Below are positions 15,029 to 21,742 of a DNA stretch of 22,124 bases, piece by piece. A program made the translations under genes and the position numbers. Each line of letters starts with the position of its first letter. Position 1 is the stretch's first letter. The DNA comes from Thermoplasmata archaeon (GTDB lineage: Archaea > Thermoplasmatota > Thermoplasmata > Lutacidiplasmatales > UBA184), in assembly GCA_021792485.1 (NCBI GenBank), contig JAJYUO010000005.1, forward strand, positions 1-22,124, in the 5' to 3' direction. The notes under the pieces are model-generated. The model did not search any database, was not told where the DNA came from, and worked only from the letters and a program-made list of their open reading frames with translations.

Positions 15029-16317
15029 ACGCATCTCGATCGGCCGGGCTCCGCCTCACGGCTCGGTCGTGGGTCTGCTACGCAGGTGCGGCTACGTTGA
15101 TCGCGGCCGGAGTGGCGGCGCGCGACCCCGTTCCCCTGTTCGGAGCGGTGCCGCTCCTCCTCGCTCCGATCGCCGCACTCCTCGCCGCTCCCGCCGGCTC
15201 GGAACCGCTTCGGATCTCCTGGAGGGACAGCGGCGAGGCCGGCGCGGTGACGATCGAAGGGACGATCGCCGTACCGCCCGGCCTTCATCCCCGGGAGCTC
15301 GAAGTTTCGCTCCCATGCCCTCCCGAACTCCGGGAGCTCGCCCCGTTCCGATGCACCCCCGAGTCCGGCTCGATGGGCTTCCGAGCCGAGTGGATGGCAC
15401 CGGCGCCGGCGCTCCTTTCCATCGAGCTTCCGCGGGTGGAGTGGCGCGATGCCGTGGGATTGGCCGGGCGGCCGCTGGGCGTCGAAGGATCCCCATTGAC
15501 GATCGAGCGATATCCGCCCGAGGTCGGCCGTCTCGGGGGACTCCGATTGCAGCGAACGATCGCGTTGCCCGGCGAGAGCCGCTCGCGCACCCTAGGAGAA
15601 GCCGGCGAGTTCTACGGAGTACGCGCCGCGCGCGCCGAGGATCCGTGGCGTGGGACGAACTGGAGGGCCTGGGCACGGACAGGGGCCCGCTACGTCAACG
15701 AGTTCTCGCTCGAGAGGACCGGCGACGTGCTGCTCTACCTGGACGCGCGGCCCAGCTCGCTCGGCCGCCAGATCGATCGGGAGCTCTTCGGGGTCTCCCG
15801 CGCGACCGCGATCGGAATCGCGGATGCGTTTCTCCGCGAAAAGATGCGAGTCGGTCTTGCGGTCTTCGGGGAGTTCGTTCAGACGGTTCCTTTGGGCGCC
15901 GGGCGCTCGCACCGTTCTCGATTGCGCGACGCGCTGATCGCGGCGCGCGTTGCCGACACGGCGGCTCCGGCCGAGCGGGGCGCCGTCGGGCTCCGGCGCA
16001 CCATCACCCCCGGTACCACGACGATCCTCGTCAGTCCTCTCGCGGATGAGAGCGCGTCGCAGCTCATCGTCCATCTACGCCGGCGCGGGTACCCGACGAT
16101 CGTGCTCAGCCCCTCGCCGATTCCCGCCCAGCTCGCGATCGCCCCGCCCCTATCCGAGGACCGGGCGGTCGTGACTCGGATCGTTCGTCTCTACCGGCGT
16201 CAGCAGGTCGCGCGGGCCTGGAGCGAGGCTCCGGTGATCGATTGGAACGAGTACTGGTCCCTGGCCGGGTTCACGGCCTTCCTCCACCACGGGATGTACG
16301 CTCGGAGGCACACGTGA
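15025..16317 (+). CDS. DUF58 protein (vWA-like), MoxR partner
   Basis: A 430-aa protein with two N-terminal membrane segments (about 16-32 and 36-55) and an immunoglobulin-like beta region (about 60-165). The DUF58 core follows, with the signature GEFYGVRAARAEDPWRGTNW (194-213) then RAWARTGARY. This aligns with the canonical Gly-x-Glu-Phe, Leu-Arg, Asp-x-x-Arg and Asn-Trp-x-x-x-Ala-Arg elements. The vWA strand VLLYLDAR follows, but the metal site that would read DxSxS is DARPSS here, so metal binding may be weakened. DUF58 proteins are thought to act with MoxR AAA+ ATPases in assembling or activating envelope complexes. The start shares ATGA with the upstream gene and the stop shares GTGA with the downstream gene. 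Confidence 0.88.
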   Translation: MNASRSAGLRLTARSWVCYAGAATLIAAGVAARDPVPLFGAVPLLLAPIAALLAAPAGSEPLRISWRDSGEAGAVTIEGTIAVPPGLHPRELEVSLPCPPELRELAPFRCTPESGSMGFRAEWMAPAPALLSIELPRVEWRDAVGLAGRPLGVEGSPLTIERYPPEVGRLGGLRLQRTIALPGESRSRTLGEAGEFYGVRAARAEDPWRGTNWRAWARTGARYVNEFSLERTGDVLLYLDARPSSLGRQIDRELFGVSRATAIGIADAFLREKMRVGLAVFGEFVQTVPLGAGRSHRSRLRDALIAARVADTAAPAERGAVGLRRTITPGTTTILVSPLADESASQLIVHLRRRGYPTIVLSPSPIPAQLAIAPPLSEDRAVVTRIVRLYRRQQVARAWSEAPVIDWNEYWSLAGFTAFLHHGMYARRHT

Positions 16318-16853
16318 GTCCCTCTCGGGATCGCGTTCGGCTCGCTTGGGCGCGGGCGGGCTGGTGGGGCTTCGCCGCGGCGACCGCCGTCATGGTCGCG
16401 TTCGCGCTCCTGAGCCGAGCGCCAGGACCCGAGGTCGGGCTCGTTGTCGCGGCAGTTGCCGCGGCGACCGCCCTGGCGATCCGGATCGTGCCCGAACGGC
16501 TCGACTCGGCGCTGGTCCTCCTCCCGCTCGTCCCGGCGTGGGGGTACCTCGGCCTTGCGGCGCCGATCACCCTGCTCACCGAAATCCTGGCCGCCTTGGC
16601 AGCCCTCTCGGCGTTGGTGTGGGTGGCGGACGCGTCGTCCCCCACGCGCGCGAGCGGGCTGCGACGGGCCGGGGATGTCCTCGCCCTCCCCGCCGTGGGC
16701 GCCGCGATCGCGCTCGTCGCAGGGCTCCTGATCCCGCCGGGCGAGTTGCGGATCGGCGTGGCCGCTCTCCTCTTGGTCGCGGCGCTGGCCCTGGTGGCAG
16801 TCGTACTGGCCCGCCTTCAGCCGGCCCGCGAGGCTCCGGCGTCAAGCCTATAG
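16314..16853 (+). CDS. multi-pass membrane protein of the DUF58/MoxR operon
   Basis: A 179-aa, very hydrophobic protein with about six closely spaced membrane segments (for example WWGFAAATAVMVAFALL, VGLVVAAVAAATALAI, ALVLLPLVPAWGYLGLAA, LAALAALSALVWVAD, VLALPAVGAAIALVAGLL, GVAALLLVAALALVAVVL). There are almost no soluble loops and no recognisable active residues. In haloarchaeal clusters a similar multi-pass protein (annotated DUF7519, as I recall) accompanies DUF58 and MoxR; this match is by context. The GTG at 16314 was chosen because it forms the GTGA overlap with the DUF58 stop, although the frame is open further upstream. Last gene of the operon. Confidence 0.75.
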   Translation: MSPSRDRVRLAWARAGWWGFAAATAVMVAFALLSRAPGPEVGLVVAAVAAATALAIRIVPERLDSALVLLPLVPAWGYLGLAAPITLLTEILAALAALSALVWVADASSPTRASGLRRAGDVLALPAVGAAIALVAGLLIPPGELRIGVAALLLVAALALVAVVLARLQPAREAPASSL

Positions 16854-17071
16854 GAGTCCCTGCCGCTTCCGACCCGGCGCGCCGAACGGTGCGTCCGGGT
16901 CCCGTCGAAGGGTCCCTCTCGACCGCGTGCGGACGGGTCGTCCGCCGGGATGACGTGAGGACAACCCCGGGGTCCGACAGTCCCCGGCCGGGGTCAGACC
17001 GCCGAGAGGGCGTAGGCCTTGCCGTGACGCGGACACGTTACGGCCGGGGGATACGGCGCGGGCGTGCGCCC
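16854..17071 (+). other. G+C-rich intergenic region with nested inverted repeats; possible structured RNA
   Basis: About 220 bp with no credible ORF between the membrane-protein stop and the moxR TATA box. It shows nested complementary arms: GTCCG paired with CGGAC, enclosing GTCGA paired with TCGAC (within about 16892-16935). It also has GGACG-GGT-CGTCC (about 16932-16944) and the palindromes CCCCGGGG and CCCCGGCCGGGG (about 16965-17000). A CCTATAGG at 16847-16854, across the stop codon, could act as a TATA box with a start near 16877. I looked for RNase P, SRP RNA, tRNA and box C/D signatures and found none that fit. Confidence 0.35.
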
Positions 17072-17077
17072 AAATAG
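17072..17077 (+). promoter_or_regulatory. TATA-like box of moxR
   Basis: AAATAG centred about 24 bp before the GTG at 17098, suggesting that moxR has its own leaderless promoter, separate from the DUF4129-DUF58 operon. Confidence 0.5.
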
Positions 17078-17097
17078 CGAGACCCTCTCGCGGCGTC

Positions 17098-18057
17098 GTG
17101 GCCGCGGGGGAGGGCGCCGTGAATTCGGGTTTGATCGAGAAGGTGCGCACAGCGGTCCATTCGGCGGTCGTGGGGCGGGACGAGGCGCTCGATCAGATCC
17201 TCGTCGGGATCCTCGCCGACGGGCACCTCCTTCTCGAGGACCTTCCCGGACTCGGAAAGACGCTGATCGCGAAGTCGTTTGCCCACGCCTTGGGGCTTTC
17301 GTTCCAGCGGATCCAGTTCACGAGCGACCTATTGCCGCATGACATCCTCGGCTCGGAGATCCTCGACGTCGCCCACGGTACGTTCTCGTTCCGGCCCGGT
17401 CCCATCTTCGCGAACGTGATCCTCGCCGATGAGATCAACCGCGCGCCGCCGAAGGTTCAGTCGGCACTGCTGGAGGCGATGCAAGAATACCAGGTGACCA
17501 GCGAGCGGATGACGCACCGGCTCGACCGTCCGTTCCTCGTGCTCGCCACGCAAAATCCGCTCGAGCTGGAAGGAACGTATCCGCTCCCCGAGGCCCAGAT
17601 CGACCGGTTCCTTTTGCGCGTGAGCGTGGGGTACCCGACGCCGGAAGAGGAGCGGGAGATCCTGCGCCGCCGCGGCGAGCAAAGGCAGGAAGCGGCCGTC
17701 GTGCCGACGGTCCTCGCCCCCGGGGAGTTCCTCCGGATGCAGCGGGCCGTCGAAGAGGTCGAGCTCGGCCCCTCCATGGAAGGATACCTTGTGGAGATCG
17801 TCCGAGCGACCCGCGCGGATCCCCGCGCGGAGGTCGGTGCCTCTCCGCGAGGTTCGCTCGGGCTCGCGCGCGCCGCGCGCGCGCAAGCCTTGGTCCGCGG
17901 GCGGGACTTCGTCCTGCCGGACGACGTCAAGGCCATCGCCGGACCGGCGCTCGCCCACCGGATCACCGTCCGACCCGAGCCCTGGATCCGGGGAACGCGG
18001 GGCATCGACATCGTGCGGTCCGCGCTCGAACACACCCCGGTCCCGAAGATCCGTTAG
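17098..18057 (+). CDS. MoxR-family AAA+ ATPase
   Basis: A 319-aa cytoplasmic AAA+ ATPase of the MoxR type, thought to act as a chaperone that remodels or activates vWA-domain partners. Walker A is DLPGLGKT (48-55, K54). Walker B is VILADEIN (107-114, D111/E112), followed by the MoxR-specific RAPPKVQSALLEAMQE. Sensor 1 is ATQNP (150-154), followed by EGTYPLPEAQIDRFLLRVSV, and a C-terminal lid includes SPRGSLGLARAARAQALVRG with the sensor 2 Arg. Length and motif order are standard, so it should be active. The GTG at 17098 follows the AAATAG box. It lies 244 bp after the DUF58 operon on the same strand, whereas in many clusters moxR comes first. Confidence 0.95.
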   Translation: MAAGEGAVNSGLIEKVRTAVHSAVVGRDEALDQILVGILADGHLLLEDLPGLGKTLIAKSFAHALGLSFQRIQFTSDLLPHDILGSEILDVAHGTFSFRPGPIFANVILADEINRAPPKVQSALLEAMQEYQVTSERMTHRLDRPFLVLATQNPLELEGTYPLPEAQIDRFLLRVSVGYPTPEEEREILRRRGEQRQEAAVVPTVLAPGEFLRMQRAVEEVELGPSMEGYLVEIVRATRADPRAEVGASPRGSLGLARAARAQALVRGRDFVLPDDVKAIAGPALAHRITVRPEPWIRGTRGIDIVRSALEHTPVPKIR

Positions 18058-18108
18058 GAGCCGCGCCCCACCGCAAGCGCTTTTCGTCCCCCGTCCCGTC
18101 GCCCGGGT

Positions 18109-19062
18109 GTGCCGGGCCCGCATCGCACGATCGTTCTCGCCGACCCGATTGATCCGGGAGCGCTCGACCTGCTCAAGGACGAGGAGTGCCGGGTCGTTGA
18201 CGCCTCCTCGAGCGCGTCGGCGTTGAACGCGGCCATCGGCGGCGCGTGGGCCCTGGTCGTGCGGAGCCGTACGAAGGTCACGGCCGAGCTGATCTCGCGC
18301 GCCCCGCACCTGGAACTCGTTGCCCGCGCCGGAGTGGGGGTCGACAACGTCGATCTGGCGGCGACGGCGGCGCGGAGGATCCGAGTCGTGAACGCTCCGA
18401 CCGCCGCCACGACGAGCGTCGCCGAGCTCACGGTCGCATTCGCGCTAATGCTCGTGCGCGAGCTCTGGCCGTCGGTCACGGGCGCGAAGGCCGGGCGCTG
18501 GGAGCGTGGTACGCGCGGGGGGGAGCTCGCCGGCCGGACGGTCGGGTTCATCGGATACGGCCGGATCGCCCGCGAGGTGGCGCGCCGGCTCCATCTGTTC
18601 GATGTCCGCACGGTCGCCTACGATCCCTACGTCTCTCGTACCGAGGACGGGACGGCGCTTCTCGCGCTGGACGAATTGTACGCGCAATCGGATCTCGTAA
18701 GCGTTCATGCGGCCGCGACCGCCGAGAACCACCACCTGGTCAACGCCGCGGCCTTTGCCCGGATGAAACGCGGCTCGTTTCTCATCAATGTCGCACGGGG
18801 CCCGCTGGTCGATGAGGCGGCGCTTCTCGCCGCGCTCGCCTCGGGACAACTCGCCGGAGCCGCCCTCGACGTCTACGAGACGGAGCCACCGACGAACCAG
18901 GAGCTCCTCGGGCACCCGAAGGTCATCGCGACGCCGCACATCGGGGCATCGACCCACGAGGCGCAGCGACGCGCCGGCCGCCAGGTCGTGGAGGAGATCC
19001 GCCGCGCGCTGCGCGGCGAGGCTCTCACGGCTCTCGTTCCCGCACCCGGAGGTCCCGGATGA
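18109..19062 (+). CDS. serA: D-3-phosphoglycerate dehydrogenase (short form, no ACT domain)
   Basis: NAD-dependent oxidation of 3-phosphoglycerate to 3-phosphohydroxypyruvate, the first step of the phosphorylated serine pathway. The 317-aa protein has the family order: LVARAGVGVDNVD (70-82), the Rossmann loop GFIGYGRIAREVA (146-158), and the catalytic triad R230 (NVARGPLVDEAALL), E259 (DVYETEPP) and H277 (TPHIGASTHEAQ). There is no C-terminal ACT or ASB domain, so classic serine feedback through ACT is not expected. The GTG at 18109 is supported by a weak T-rich element (CTTTTCG) about 26 bp upstream. Another 2-hydroxyacid dehydrogenase specificity is possible, but the following aminotransferase, joined by an ATGA overlap, supports serine synthesis. 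Confidence 0.9.
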   Translation: MPGPHRTIVLADPIDPGALDLLKDEECRVVDASSSASALNAAIGGAWALVVRSRTKVTAELISRAPHLELVARAGVGVDNVDLAATAARRIRVVNAPTAATTSVAELTVAFALMLVRELWPSVTGAKAGRWERGTRGGELAGRTVGFIGYGRIAREVARRLHLFDVRTVAYDPYVSRTEDGTALLALDELYAQSDLVSVHAAATAENHHLVNAAAFARMKRGSFLINVARGPLVDEAALLAALASGQLAGAALDVYETEPPTNQELLGHPKVIATPHIGASTHEAQRRAGRQVVEEIRRALRGEALTALVPAPGGPG

Positions 19063-20195
19063 CGTTCGATCCGGAGACCGCGACGTTCCTCATCGCAGGT
19101 CCGGTTCGCATCCATCCGCGAGTGCTCCGCGCGATGACCGTGCCGAGCTTAAACCACCGCGGGGACTACTTTCACGCCGTCGTCGCCGAAATCCACGAGT
19201 TGCTCCCCATCCTTTTCGGTCCGTCCGGTCGGACCGTGATCCTGTCCGGCAGCGGCACGGCGGGACTCGAGGCGATGTATTCGGGCCTCGTTCCGAAAGA
19301 GGGCCGCACCCTCGTCCTGACGAACGGCAATTTCGGCGAGCGGACCGACGACATCGTCCGACGCTATGCGACGGACGTCACGACCCTCACCGCCCCGTGG
19401 GGGCAGCACATCCCGATCGACGCCGCGCGCGCCGAGCTCGAGAAAGGGGATGTCCACGCGGTCTGCGTGGTCCACAACGAGACGAGCGTGGGCCTCGCGA
19501 ACGACCTTTCGCAGCTCGCTCCCTCGGTCCGGAAGTCCGGCGCGCTCTTCCTCGTCGACGGGATCAGCGCGATCGCCGGAATACCGGTCCCGGTCGCGGA
19601 CTGGGGGATCGACGCGATCGTTGCCGGCAGCCAGAAGGGCCTTGCCGCGCCGGCCGGGCTCAGCCTTGTGCACCTCTCGGACCGTGCCGTCAAGACGCTG
19701 CACCCGGGGACGTTCTATCTCGATCTCGCGTCGCATCTCAAGGCCCTCGACAAGAACGACACTCCCTGGACGCCCGCGGTCCCGCTCTTCCTCGCGCTGC
19801 GCGAGGCCCTCCTCGTTCTCAAGGAGGAGGGCCTCGAGACCCGTCTTGCGCGCACCCACCGGCTCGCCGTGGCGGCGCGCGACGCCGTGAAGGCGCTCGG
19901 GCTCGAGCTGTTTCCCGACGCACGCTACGCCTCCGACACCGTGACCGCGGTCCGGAACCCGGATGGGCTGAACGACGCGCAGGTCCGCAAAGCCCTCGAG
20001 CGCGACTACAACGTTCTCGTGCAAGGAGGTCAGGGGGCGCTTACGGGCAAAATCTTCCGGATCGGACACATGGGGATCGCCGACTGGCCCGACCTGCTCG
20101 TCACGTTCGCGGCGCTGGAACGGATCCTCGGCAAGGCGGGCCGCCTGCCGCGACCGGGAGCGGCCCTCTCCGCGATCGTCGCCCAGATGCCCTGA
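19059..20195 (+). CDS. class V aminotransferase (serine-pyruvate / alanine-glyoxylate type)
   Basis: PLP enzyme of fold type I, 378 aa. Landmarks are the N-terminal FLIAGPVRIHP, SGSGTAGLEAMYSGL (63-77) binding the cofactor phosphate, NETSVGLAND (140-149), the ring-nitrogen Asp D167 in FLVDGISAIAG, and the Schiff-base lysine K193 in AGSQKGLAAPAGLS. The C-terminal domain has RIGHMGIADWPDLL. Family members act as serine:pyruvate, alanine:glyoxylate or aspartate aminotransferases. Next to serA, and overlapping it by ATGA, it likely converts 3-phosphohydroxypyruvate to phosphoserine or makes serine or glycine from keto acids; no phosphoserine phosphatase is in view. The stop is 4 bp from the convergent archease stop. 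Confidence 0.92.
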   Translation: MTFDPETATFLIAGPVRIHPRVLRAMTVPSLNHRGDYFHAVVAEIHELLPILFGPSGRTVILSGSGTAGLEAMYSGLVPKEGRTLVLTNGNFGERTDDIVRRYATDVTTLTAPWGQHIPIDAARAELEKGDVHAVCVVHNETSVGLANDLSQLAPSVRKSGALFLVDGISAIAGIPVPVADWGIDAIVAGSQKGLAAPAGLSLVHLSDRAVKTLHPGTFYLDLASHLKALDKNDTPWTPAVPLFLALREALLVLKEEGLETRLARTHRLAVAARDAVKALGLELFPDARYASDTVTAVRNPDGLNDAQVRKALERDYNVLVQGGQGALTGKIFRIGHMGIADWPDLLVTFAALERILGKAGRLPRPGAALSAIVAQMP

Positions 20196-20199
20196 CGCG

Positions 20200-20634
20200 C
20201 TAGATGTCCACGATCAACCGCGCCCGCCCGTTCGGAAGGTCGACCCGCGCCTCGTGCAGCGTGATCGCCTTGACCTCGGTGCCCGCCGGATGCCGCAGGG
20301 GGTCGAACGTCTCCCCGCGGACGCTTGCGATCAGCGCGGTCGGAGGCTCGCCGAGCGTGCGGACCTCGATTTCGCGCGCGACGAATCCCTCGGTCTGCTC
20401 CAGCAGGAGCAGCTCCCCCAGGTAGGCGACCGCGAGGGAGACCGGATCCTCTCCCGAGGCGCTGACCGCGCGCTCGACGCGGGACCGGACCTTCCGTAGG
20501 TCCGTCATCAGCGCGAAGAGACCCAAGCCGAGCGCCTCGAACAGTTCGGCCGGGGTCGATCCCCGCGCCCAGATGCCGACATCGGCGGTGGTGGGAAAGC
20601 TCCCCCACCGACGGGTTCGCGGACGGCGCGGCAT
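20200..20634 (-). CDS. archease (RtcB tRNA ligase cofactor)
   Basis: A 144-aa protein of the archease family, which helps RtcB RNA ligase undergo guanylylation and multiple turnovers in tRNA splicing and repair. The core TTADVGIWARGSTPAELFEALGLGLFALMTD (15-45, given in parts: TTADVGIWARG, TPAELFEALGLGLFALMTD) and the C-terminal ITLHEARVDLPNGRARLIVDI tail match. The metal-binding Asp of TADV (D18) and of the terminal VDI are kept, but the usual His before TAD (HTAD in homologues) is Thr. The ATG at 20634 is placed by the GTTTAAAC box 25.5 bp upstream. No rtcB gene is in the window. Divergent from the GT2 gene. Confidence 0.9.
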   Translation of the reverse strand: MPRRPRTRRWGSFPTTADVGIWARGSTPAELFEALGLGLFALMTDLRKVRSRVERAVSASGEDPVSLAVAYLGELLLLEQTEGFVAREIEVRTLGEPPTALIASVRGETFDPLRHPAGTEVKAITLHEARVDLPNGRARLIVDI

Positions 20635-20655
20635 CCCCCCGGCACCCGTCGAGGA

Positions 20656-20663
20656 GTTTAAAC
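20656..20663. promoter_or_regulatory. shared palindromic TATA box for archease (-) and GT2 (+)
   Basis: GTTTAAAC is the only A/T-rich element in the 51-bp divergent gap. Its centre lies 25.5 bp from the archease ATG (20634) and 26.5 bp from the GT2 GTG (20686), both at the leaderless distance. A purine-rich GAGGAG flanks it on the plus-strand side, as a BRE would; the minus-strand flank (CTCTAC) is not purine-rich. Confidence 0.75.
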
Positions 20664-20685
20664 GTAGAGCGGCTCCCGAGGGGAT

Positions 20686-21453
20686 GTGCGGGCGAGCCTC
20701 GTGATCCCGACGCTCAACGAAGAGCGTTCCATCGGCCACGTGCTCGAAACGTTCCGCGGGGCGGTCGAGGCCGACGATCGGAACGCCGCGCCGGCCGACC
20801 GTATCGAGTGGGAAGTGCTCGTGATCGACGGTCGCTCGACCGATCGCACGGTCGAGGAGGCGCGCGCGCGGGGCGCTCGTGTCGTCGTCGAGCCCCGTCG
20901 GGGATACGGTCGCGCCTACCGCACCGGGTTCGCCTCCGCGAGCGGGGAGATCATCGCGACCTCGGATGGAGACGCGACCTACCCGGTCGAGACGATCCCC
21001 GGGCTGGTGCGCCGGCTGGAGCGCGAACATCTCGATTTCATCACCGGGAACCGCCTGGCCTATCTCGCCCCTCGGGCGATGTCGACCGAGCATCGGATCG
21101 GGAATCGGGTCCTTAACCTGACGACCGGTCTGCTGTACCACCGTTGGGTCGCGCGATTGCCGGAAGCGACGCTGCACGACAGCCAGAGCGGGTTGTGGGT
21201 CTTTCGCCGGAAGATCCTCGACCGCCTGCGGCTCACCCAGAGCGGCATGCAGCTCAGCGAGGAGATCAAGATCGAGGTGCTGATCCACGGACTGCGCGCC
21301 ACCGAGGTGCCGATCCCCTACCGAGAGCGATGGGGGGCGCCGAAGCTGTCGAGCTGGAGGGACGGAATGGCGAACCTCCGCTTCCTGATCGCGAAGCGCG
21401 TCCAGCTCGAGCGGGAGCTGCGCGAAGAGCGAACCGATGCGGCACCCGCCTGA
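20686..21453 (+). CDS. family 2 glycosyltransferase (dolichyl-phosphate sugar synthase-like)
   Basis: A 255-aa GT-A fold enzyme, expected to transfer a sugar from a nucleotide donor to a polyprenyl-phosphate or similar acceptor at the inner membrane face. It has LVIPTLNEERSIGHVL at the N-terminus, the strand VLVIDGRSTDRT (45-55), RRGYGRAYRTGFASASGE (71-88), the metal-binding SDGDATYP (93-100), and FITGNRLAY (118-126). No C-terminal membrane helices are seen, so it is a soluble or peripheral form. It may supply N-glycan lipid precursors; several membrane proteins here carry sequons, but that link is only suggestive. The GTG at 20686 is set by the shared TATA box. It converges on L40e. Confidence 0.88.
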   Translation: MRASLVIPTLNEERSIGHVLETFRGAVEADDRNAAPADRIEWEVLVIDGRSTDRTVEEARARGARVVVEPRRGYGRAYRTGFASASGEIIATSDGDATYPVETIPGLVRRLEREHLDFITGNRLAYLAPRAMSTEHRIGNRVLNLTTGLLYHRWVARLPEATLHDSQSGLWVFRRKILDRLRLTQSGMQLSEEIKIEVLIHGLRATEVPIPYRERWGAPKLSSWRDGMANLRFLIAKRVQLERELREERTDAAPA

Positions 21454-21462
21454 TGGGGCCGC

Positions 21463-21615
21463 TTACTGGGTCTTTCCCGACCGCTCGCGGGATTTGACCC
21501 GCAGGCCCTTGTATCCGCACTTTCGGCACCGCACGGCCTTCGGAGGGTTCCGCGCCGAACAGTTCATGCAGATCTTCTTGTCCAGCAGGCGGTGGACGGC
21601 CTCGGGGAACGGCAT
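21463..21615 (-). CDS. rpl40e: 50S ribosomal protein L40e
   Basis: A 50-residue zinc-ribbon ribosomal protein. The translation begins MPFPEAVHRLLDKKICMNCS, continues with ARNPPKAVRCRKCGYKGLRV, and ends KSRERSGKTQ. C16/C19 and C30/C33 form the zinc ribbon, and KICMNCSARNP plus CRKCGYKGLR are the L40e hallmarks (the archaeal form lacks the ubiquitin fusion of eukaryotes). The ATG at 21615 is the only fitting start. TTTATA on the minus strand about 32 bp upstream predicts a leader of about 6 nt. The stop is 9 bp from the convergent GT2 stop. Confidence 0.93.
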   Translation of the reverse strand: MPFPEAVHRLLDKKICMNCSARNPPKAVRCRKCGYKGLRVKSRERSGKTQ

Positions 21616-21644
21616 CGGTGCGCGGGGGCGGGACCTCGGCACGG

Positions 21645-21650
21645 TATAAA
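21645..21650 (-). promoter_or_regulatory. TATA box of L40e
   Basis: TATAAA on the plus strand (TTTATA read on the minus strand) is the best TATA match in the window. It is centred about 32 bp upstream of the L40e ATG, giving a short leader. Confidence 0.65.
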
Positions 21651-21680
21651 GCGTGCGGGGACCCGGGCGACGCCTTGGAA

Positions 21681-21713
21681 GGCCGAACGCCTCGATCGAC
21701 GTGCCGTTCGGCC
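21681..21713 (-). terminator. 9-bp stem-loop after the arginine-deiminase-like gene
   Basis: GGCCGAACG (21681-21689) and CGTTCGGCC (21705-21713) form a perfect 9-bp stem with a 15-nt loop containing the self-complementary TCGATCGA. It starts 29 bp past the stop of the minus-strand gene and lies upstream of the L40e TATA box. No T-run follows, so it may be a 3' end or processing element rather than a classic terminator. Confidence 0.45.
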
Positions 21714-21742
21714 GCGCGAGAAGGGCGCTCCGCCCGCCGGCT

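Noticed and set aside
16939..17000. Box C/D guide RNA or SRP RNA upstream of moxR
   Set aside because: GGATGACGTGAGGAC resembles a C box only loosely, no D box (CTGA) is suitably placed, and the conserved SRP helix 8 sequence is absent.
20635..21288. Long minus-strand open frame extending archease upstream through the GT2 gene
   Set aside because: The extension is the complement of the clearly coding GT2 gene. The archease family start and the GTTTAAAC box both place the start at 20634.
21651..21742. Plus-strand transcript from the TATAAA near 21645
   Set aside because: The box reads in both directions, but no ORF or RNA motif follows on the plus strand; it is better explained as the L40e promoter.
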